DNA of 64,000 nt from Thermohalobaculum sp965263335 (lineage in GTDB: Bacteria; Pseudomonadota; Alphaproteobacteria; Rhodobacterales; Rhodobacteraceae): the NCBI GenBank assembly GCA_965263335.1, contig CBDHHE010000001.1, positions 2,852,001 through 2,916,000 of the forward strand, written 5' to 3'. Of the stretch, positions 59,252 to 64,000 are shown piece after piece. The position numbers and the translations under genes are program-made. The notes under the pieces are model-generated. The model was given only the letters and a program-made list of their open reading frames with translations, was not told where the DNA came from and did no database searches. Position 1 is the first letter of the stretch, and each line of letters opens with the position of its first letter.

Positions 59252-61471
59252 ATGAGCGAGATTTTCCGTATGGCCGTTGATGGCGACGGCGTTGCCACCA
59301 TCACCTGGGACCTGCCGGGTGCGACGATGAACGTGCTGAACGAGGCAGGTATCCGCCAGCTCGACGCCCACATCGATGCAGCGCTTGTCGATGACGCTGT
59401 CAAAGGCATCATCATCACTTCGGCCAAGGCGGATTTCGCCGGCGGTATGGATCTCAATGTCATCGCAGATATGAAGCAGGTGGCGAACGAGACCGGTGGC
59501 AACCAGGCGGCGACCATATTCGGTTTCATCCAGCAGCTTCACGGTGTTCTGCGCAAGATCGAACGCGCCGGGATGGATCCGAAGACCAACAAGGGCGGCA
59601 AGCCGATCGCCTGGGCCGCTCCGGGGACCGCGGCAGGCATCGGGCTCGAGATCGGACTTGCCTGCCACCGCCGGATTGCCGCGGACAATCCGAAGGCCAA
59701 GATCGGCTTGCCGGAGATTCTCGTGGGCCTCTTCCCTGGAGCAGGCGGCACCACGCGATTGATCCGGATGCTGGGGCTCATGGGCTCGGCCGAGGCACTG
59801 CTGCAGGGCAAGATGTACGCACCCAAGAAGGCCAAGGCTTCGATGATCATCGACGAAGTGGTCGAGCCCGATCGGCTGCTTGCCCGCGCCAAGGAGTGGG
59901 TGCTCGGCGCCAAGGATTCGGATATCGTCAAGCCTTGGGACCAGAAGGGCTACAAGATGCCGGGCGGTGCTCCGTACACGGCGCAGGGCTTCGAGATGTT
60001 CCTCGGCGGCGTGGTCATGACCCATGGCAAGACCCAGGGCGTCTACCCTGCAGCCAAAGCAATGTTGTCTGCGGTTTACGAAGGTGCGTTGGTGCCGTTC
60101 GACACGGCGCTCACCATCGAGGCCCGCTGGTTCACGAACGTGCTGATGAACCCGTCGTCCGAAGCCATGATCCGCTCGCTGTTTCTCAACAAGCAGGCGC
60201 TGGAGAAAGGTGCCGTACGGCCCAAAGGCGTGCCAGACATGTCGGTCAAGAAGGTGGGTATCCTCGGCGCCGGCATGATGGGAGCGGGCATCGGGTTTGT
60301 CTCGGCGAACGCAGGGATCGAGGTTGTGCTCATCGACCGTGATCAGGAGAGCGCTGATAGGGGCCGCACCACCATCGAAGGTCTGCTGGACGAAGGCGTC
60401 TCGCGCAAGCGTATCACCGCGGAAAAGAAGGACGAGGTGCTGGGCCGCGTCCAGGCAACACCTGACTATGCCAACCTGAAAGGCTGCGACCTGATCGTCG
60501 AGGCGGTCTTCGAAGATCCGGGCCTCAAAGCAAACGTGACGGCGATGGCGGAGGCCGAGATACCGGAGGATGCGATTTTCGCCTCCAACACCTCGACCCT
60601 CCCGATCACCGAGTTGGCGAAGGCATCGAAAAGGCCCGAGCAGTTCATCGGCATCCACTTCTTCTCGCCCGTCCACAAGATGATGCTCGTCGAGATCATC
60701 AAGGGTGCGGAAACCGGCGATGCGGCCGTCGCAAAGGCGCTGGATTTCGTGCGCCAGATCCGCAAGACCCCGATCGTCGTCAACGATGCGCGCTTCTTCT
60801 ACGCCAACCGTTGCATCATCCCCTACATCAATGAAGGTCTGAGGATGGTCACCGAGGGTGTCTCGCCGGCGCTGGTCGAGAATGCGGCGAAGCAGATGGG
60901 CATGCCGCTTGGTCCTCTGCAGCTCACTGACGAGACCTCACTCGATCTCGGGCTGAAAATCGCGAAGGCCACCGAGGCGGCCATGGGCAACGCCTACCCT
61001 CGCTCAGGCGCTGACGATCTTCTTGAAGAGATGGTGGTTAAGCGCGAGCGCATGGGCCGCAAGTCAGGCGGCGGCATGTACGGCTACGACGAAAAGGGCA
61101 AGCGCACCGGCCTGTGGGAGGGTCTCGGCGAGATCTGGCCAGTCTCCGCAGAACAGCCCACGCTGGAGGATGTGCAGAACCGCTTGATGATGGCCCAGAC
61201 ACTCGAGGCCGTGCGTGCGCTCGAGGAGGGAGTGCTCATGGACATTCGCGAGGGGGATGTCGGTGCGATCCTCGGCTGGGGCTTCGCGCCGTGGTCCGGT
61301 GGTCCGCTCTCCTGGCTCGACATGATGGGTGCCGACACAGCCAAGCAGATCTGCGATGATCTGGCAGTTCGTTATGGCGAGCGGTTCACACCGCCGAAGC
61401 TTCTCGTTGAAATGGCGGACAAGACCGAGCGCTTCTACACGCGATTCGCCCCGGAAGCAGCGGCCGCCTAG
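59252..61471 (+). CDS. fadB: Fused enoyl-CoA hydratase/3-hydroxyacyl-CoA dehydrogenase (FadB/FadJ type)
   Basis: A 739-residue bifunctional enzyme. The crotonase half (residues 1-300) carries AGTAAGIGLEIGLACHR with the oxyanion hole and GLPEILVGLFPGAGGTTRL. The dehydrogenase half has the Rossmann loop VGILGAGMMGAGIGFVSANAG, the catalytic His in GIHFFSPVHKMMLVEI and DARFFYANRCIIPYINEG. It completes the acyl-CoA dehydrogenase/thiolase set. Length and domain order match alphaproteobacterial FadB/FadJ. Confidence 0.94.
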   Translation: MSEIFRMAVDGDGVATITWDLPGATMNVLNEAGIRQLDAHIDAALVDDAVKGIIITSAKADFAGGMDLNVIADMKQVANETGGNQAATIFGFIQQLHGVLRKIERAGMDPKTNKGGKPIAWAAPGTAAGIGLEIGLACHRRIAADNPKAKIGLPEILVGLFPGAGGTTRLIRMLGLMGSAEALLQGKMYAPKKAKASMIIDEVVEPDRLLARAKEWVLGAKDSDIVKPWDQKGYKMPGGAPYTAQGFEMFLGGVVMTHGKTQGVYPAAKAMLSAVYEGALVPFDTALTIEARWFTNVLMNPSSEAMIRSLFLNKQALEKGAVRPKGVPDMSVKKVGILGAGMMGAGIGFVSANAGIEVVLIDRDQESADRGRTTIEGLLDEGVSRKRITAEKKDEVLGRVQATPDYANLKGCDLIVEAVFEDPGLKANVTAMAEAEIPEDAIFASNTSTLPITELAKASKRPEQFIGIHFFSPVHKMMLVEIIKGAETGDAAVAKALDFVRQIRKTPIVVNDARFFYANRCIIPYINEGLRMVTEGVSPALVENAAKQMGMPLGPLQLTDETSLDLGLKIAKATEAAMGNAYPRSGADDLLEEMVVKRERMGRKSGGGMYGYDEKGKRTGLWEGLGEIWPVSAEQPTLEDVQNRLMMAQTLEAVRALEEGVLMDIREGDVGAILGWGFAPWSGGPLSWLDMMGADTAKQICDDLAVRYGERFTPPKLLVEMADKTERFYTRFAPEAAAA

Positions 61472-61842
61472 CGGAACGCCAAGGCTCCACCCATACGGGA
61501 TGGGGCCTCCAAGATTTCATGCCGATGCCGGTGCACCGGAACTGCCGTGCCTGTGCAAGTGTTCCGCGTACCTGTTCGGGATCAGGCACAGTCAAGTGCC
61601 GATCATTCATGCATCGGGACATCACAGCACACGGCACCGATGAGGAGACGCGTGCCCCGCCAGCTCAGCGGGTCAGCAAAAACTGGTACTGATGTGAGAA
61701 GCTCACGTGTCTTGAAAGGCGGGGCTTGCAGGAGGTGCGTTTTTCAGAGACCGATGCCGAGAGATGATCTTGGGAGCCAGGCCTTAAGGCAAAGCGCGCC
61801 ACTCCACCGTGCGGCGCGCAGCCAAGTGTGGTCGGTGTGTGT
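61472..61842. other. 371-bp region with no supported gene
   Basis: Lies between the fadB-like gene and the convergent Arg-rich lipoprotein gene. Short frames on both strands have no ribosome site or recognisable similarity. Apart from the weak hairpin at its left end I see no structure. Confidence 0.5.
61482..61508 (+). terminator. Possible terminator after the fadB-like gene
   Basis: AGGC (61482-61485) with GCCT (61505-61508), and CCCAT (61490-61494) with ATGGG (61500-61504), make a bulged hairpin 11 bp after the stop. No T-run follows. Modest support only. Confidence 0.3.
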
Positions 61843-62694
61843 CTACCGCTCCGAACCCTTGCGCTCACTGCCCCCGCTTTCCTGCAGGATTGCACCAGCG
61901 GAACGGCCTGTTTCGCGTCCCGCGATGACCGCGCGGCGCACACGGCTGTTGAACTGCGCATCAGTCTCGGTCGGTTTACGCAGGTTGCGGAACCTCTGTG
62001 CCGCCGGTGTCAGGGTCGACGACCCGGACTGCTGACGGGCCAGGCGATCTGACCGGCGTGATTTTCGAGCGGCCTGACGCTGGCGTTCGGCTTCTGCGGC
62101 AGCACGGTCTGCCCGACGCTGGGCTCGACGTGCATCGCGCCGTGCCCGCTGCAGATCCTGGTCCGCACGACCCTGGTTGCGTTCCGCGTTGCGGCGCTGG
62201 CGCTCGCTGCGGAGCGCACGCTCTCGATCACGCTCGATGCGCTCCGCCCGGCGCTGACGCAGATACTCCTGCTCGGCGACACGTTCCTGACGCCTGATCT
62301 CATTTTGCTCACGTATGAGCGCGCGACGGTAAGCCTCGTCCTGCTGCAGTGCTCGGTTGCGACGGCGCTCAGCCCGGTCGGCCCGCTTCAGACGCCTGTC
62401 CGCCTGCTCGGCAGCGAGTGTTCCACGCCGGAAGCCGGCATCATAGCTGGCTCGTGCACGCGCCTTCGCAGCCCGGTCGAGATAGGCGCGCCGCTGGGCT
62501 TCGGTGGCAAAGACTTTTCCATCCGCCGTGCGATAAACACGCCGCGGTGCAGGCGTGACGTACACATCACTCTGATAGACACCATTGTCGTAGGGGTCGT
62601 AAGTGCCATCGCTGTAAACCCCCGGCTGACAGGCTGACAACAGGCCTATGGCCATCCCCAGCAGCGGTGCTGTTTTCAGGACGCGGTGTGCCAT
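61843..62694 (-). CDS. Arg-rich coiled-coil lipoprotein
   Basis: A 283-residue predicted lipoprotein (signal to lipobox LLSAC). Residues 25-70 are Tyr/Asp-rich; residues 70-235 are an extreme Arg/Ala/Gln/Glu-rich helix (DRAERRRNRALQQDEAYRRA and similar), likely a long coiled coil. A short segment (LTPAAQRFRNLRKPTETDAQ) follows. No family is recognised. It could bridge envelope layers or bind peptidoglycan, as some periplasmic spacers do (inference). It diverges from the Rieske oxygenase gene. Confidence 0.7.
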   Translation of the reverse strand: MAHRVLKTAPLLGMAIGLLSACQPGVYSDGTYDPYDNGVYQSDVYVTPAPRRVYRTADGKVFATEAQRRAYLDRAAKARARASYDAGFRRGTLAAEQADRRLKRADRAERRRNRALQQDEAYRRALIREQNEIRRQERVAEQEYLRQRRAERIERDRERALRSERQRRNAERNQGRADQDLQRARRDARRAQRRADRAAAEAERQRQAARKSRRSDRLARQQSGSSTLTPAAQRFRNLRKPTETDAQFNSRVRRAVIAGRETGRSAGAILQESGGSERKGSER

Positions 62695-62806
62695 AGCAGT
62701 GCCCTCCGTTACTTAATCAGGCTGCCAGTTTAACGCATGAATCGGCAAATCCCGCCGCGAACCGCTGATCACAGTGACGTCAACCTTTGTTTCAAGCCGC
62801 TTCAAA

Positions 62807-62824
62807 GCGACATCTCGATGTCGC
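62807..62824. promoter_or_regulatory. 18-bp perfect palindrome upstream of the Rieske oxygenase
   Basis: GCGACATC and GATGTCGC flank TC. The dyad lies 72 bp before the oxygenase start, in the 201-bp divergent region. Size, symmetry and position suit a dimeric repressor or activator; the factor is unknown. Confidence 0.55.
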
Positions 62825-62895
62825 AGTGAGAAAAGTCCGGCGCGAATTTTTCGAGGTAATCTTGGAGTAGAGCCCTGATTCACAAGGATATTGCC

Positions 62896-64000
62896 ATGAA
62901 CGCGCCGCTGCCCGACTTGTCCCGCGTCATGCAGCCTGTGGCTGATGCGCGTGGGCTACCGAACGCCTTCTATACTGATCCGGCCGTGTTCGAGGCCGAG
63001 AAGGAGAACGTCTTCTTCCGCAACTGGGCAGCGCTCGGCTTTGTGTCTGACGTCCCGGAACCTGGCGACGCAAAACCGCTGACGTTCCTGGGTCAGCCGC
63101 TGGTGTTGGTGCATGGCCGGGACGGCAAGATCCGCGTCTTTCAGAACATCTGTCGCCATCGCGGAATGATCCTCATCGCCGAACCCACGCGTGTCGAACG
63201 GGCGATCCGTTGCCCATATCATTCCTGGTGCTACGAACTGGACGGCAAGCTGCGCACGACACCGCATGTCGGCGGACCAGGCACCAACCGCCACGATGCA
63301 ATCCGCCGCGATGAGCTTGGTCTGATCGAGGTCCGCAGTCACTGCTGGCTCGGCTTCGTCTTCGTGAACATCGATGGCAAAGCGCCAACCTTCGAGGAGT
63401 ACGCCGGCGGCGCCATCGAGCGATTCAGCGATTTCGAGCAACCGCTTTACAAATGCGGCGACGAAGGCACCTTTTCGATGGAGGTCAAGGGCAACTGGAA
63501 ACTTGCGATTGAGAACGGTGCCGAGAGCTATCACCTGCCCTGGGTACATCCGGGTCTGAACAGCTATTCGCGCCTCGAGGATCACTACCATATTGATGCG
63601 GAGGGCCCCTACTGCGGCCAGGGCACCACGATCTATAATCCAGGTCTCAAGTTTCCGCGTTTCGAGGGCTTGTCGGAAAAGTGGGACATGGGGGCGGAGT
63701 ACCCGATGTTCTTCCCCAACATCATGATCGGGCTCCAGAACGATCACACATACGGCTTCATCGTCGAGCCGGTCAGTCATGACCGCACGCGCGAGCACGT
63801 CCAGATCTACTACACGGACCCAGGTGTCGCCAATGAGGACTGGCGAGTGATGCGCGAGCAGAACGCGGTCACTTGGCGTGGCGTTTTCGAGGAAGACATC
63901 TTTGTGGTCGAAGGCATGCAGAAAGGCCGCCACGCCCGCGACTTCGACGGCGGCAAGTTCTCACCGGTGATGGACAACCCGACGCATGATTTCCATTCGT
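62896..64000 (+). CDS. Rieske aromatic-ring-hydroxylating or betaine-demethylating oxygenase, alpha subunit (partial)
   Basis: At least 368 residues; the gene continues past the right edge. The Rieske [2Fe-2S] site is CRHRG (Cys86, His88) and CPYHSW (Cys106, His109). Mononuclear iron ligands His213 and His218 sit in NGAESYHLPWVHPGL, a pattern like GbcA/choline-monooxygenase-type enzymes. ATG 62896 follows AAGGA at 7 nt. A methylated-amine substrate would fit the window's MttB-like protein, but this is only inference. Confidence 0.85.
   Translation, partial: MNAPLPDLSRVMQPVADARGLPNAFYTDPAVFEAEKENVFFRNWAALGFVSDVPEPGDAKPLTFLGQPLVLVHGRDGKIRVFQNICRHRGMILIAEPTRVERAIRCPYHSWCYELDGKLRTTPHVGGPGTNRHDAIRRDELGLIEVRSHCWLGFVFVNIDGKAPTFEEYAGGAIERFSDFEQPLYKCGDEGTFSMEVKGNWKLAIENGAESYHLPWVHPGLNSYSRLEDHYHIDAEGPYCGQGTTIYNPGLKFPRFEGLSEKWDMGAEYPMFFPNIMIGLQNDHTYGFIVEPVSHDRTREHVQIYYTDPGVANEDWRVMREQNAVTWRGVFEEDIFVVEGMQKGRHARDFDGGKFSPVMDNPTHDFHS

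Noticed and set aside
58814..60676. 620-codon open frame on the minus strand opposite the fadB-like gene
   Set aside because: Antisense shadow of a high-GC gene; the plus frame has complete crotonase and dehydrogenase motifs, the minus frame has no recognisable fold.
62956..63933. 325-codon minus-strand frame at the right edge
   Set aside because: Antisense to the Rieske oxygenase, which has the full Cys/His cluster motif in the plus frame that runs off the window.
1..64000. CRISPR arrays, tRNA or rRNA genes, insertion sequences
   Set aside because: No regular direct repeats, no TTCGAATCC-type arm in the gaps and no transposase motifs were seen by eye.

Overview
The window is chromosomal DNA of a GC-rich alphaproteobacterium, most likely in the order Rhodobacterales. 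The evidence is a complete PhyR-NepR-EcfG general stress response module (known only from Alphaproteobacteria), a C4-type 5-aminolevulinate synthase, and the mutM / ubiE-ubiB / coaBC-dut neighbourhood. I assign 64 protein genes; moeA at the left edge and a Rieske oxygenase at the right edge are cut. I see no rRNA, tRNA, CRISPR array, transposase or phage gene.

Left part (1-24 kb). moeA and an MFS permease converge on greA, which carries a hairpin plus U-run in its leader. A HAD phosphatase is followed by a catabolic set: a trimethylamine-methyltransferase-family protein, an iron alcohol dehydrogenase and a 3-hydroxyisobutyrate-dehydrogenase-like protein. Divergent from an M48 lipoprotein protease lies a three-gene system of unknown product: a large DUF2126/transglutaminase-like protein, a circularly permuted ATP-grasp/alpha-E fusion, and a transglutaminase. 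Then come two DMT transporters, ubiG, proline iminopeptidase, a DUF1989 protein, two exported proteins, hemA, an enoyl-CoA hydratase and mutM.

Middle (24-45 kb). ubiE-ubiB and coaBC-dut are split by an antisense luxR-luxI quorum-sensing pair in unusually AT-rich DNA. An Rrf2 regulator precedes a tightly coupled cysK-GNAT-GST-moeB operon. A hydrolase-like exported protein that lacks the usual nucleophile serine, an endonuclease/phosphatase-family protein, a lipoprotein and leuD follow. The stress module comes next: nepR-ecfG-histidine kinase diverges from phyR across a perfect dyad that reads as an EcfG promoter on both strands. Another EcfG-type promoter precedes a small membrane protein. LpxR-like and SleB-like envelope enzymes lie beyond.

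Right part (45-64 kb). A divergent pyruvate-phosphate-dikinase-like protein overlaps a MeaB-type GTPase, followed by DUF952, pyrD, a MATE pump, an SGNH hydrolase and two hotdog thioesterases. A MerR regulator with two tandem operators heads a fatty-acid beta-oxidation cluster: acyl-CoA dehydrogenase, GST, a GFA-family protein without its zinc cysteines, thiolase, two NTF2-like proteins, two cupins, and a fused enoyl-CoA hydratase/3-hydroxyacyl-CoA dehydrogenase. An Arg-rich lipoprotein and a Rieske oxygenase with an 18-bp palindrome upstream close the window.

Functions are read from motifs and family knowledge only; no database search was run.
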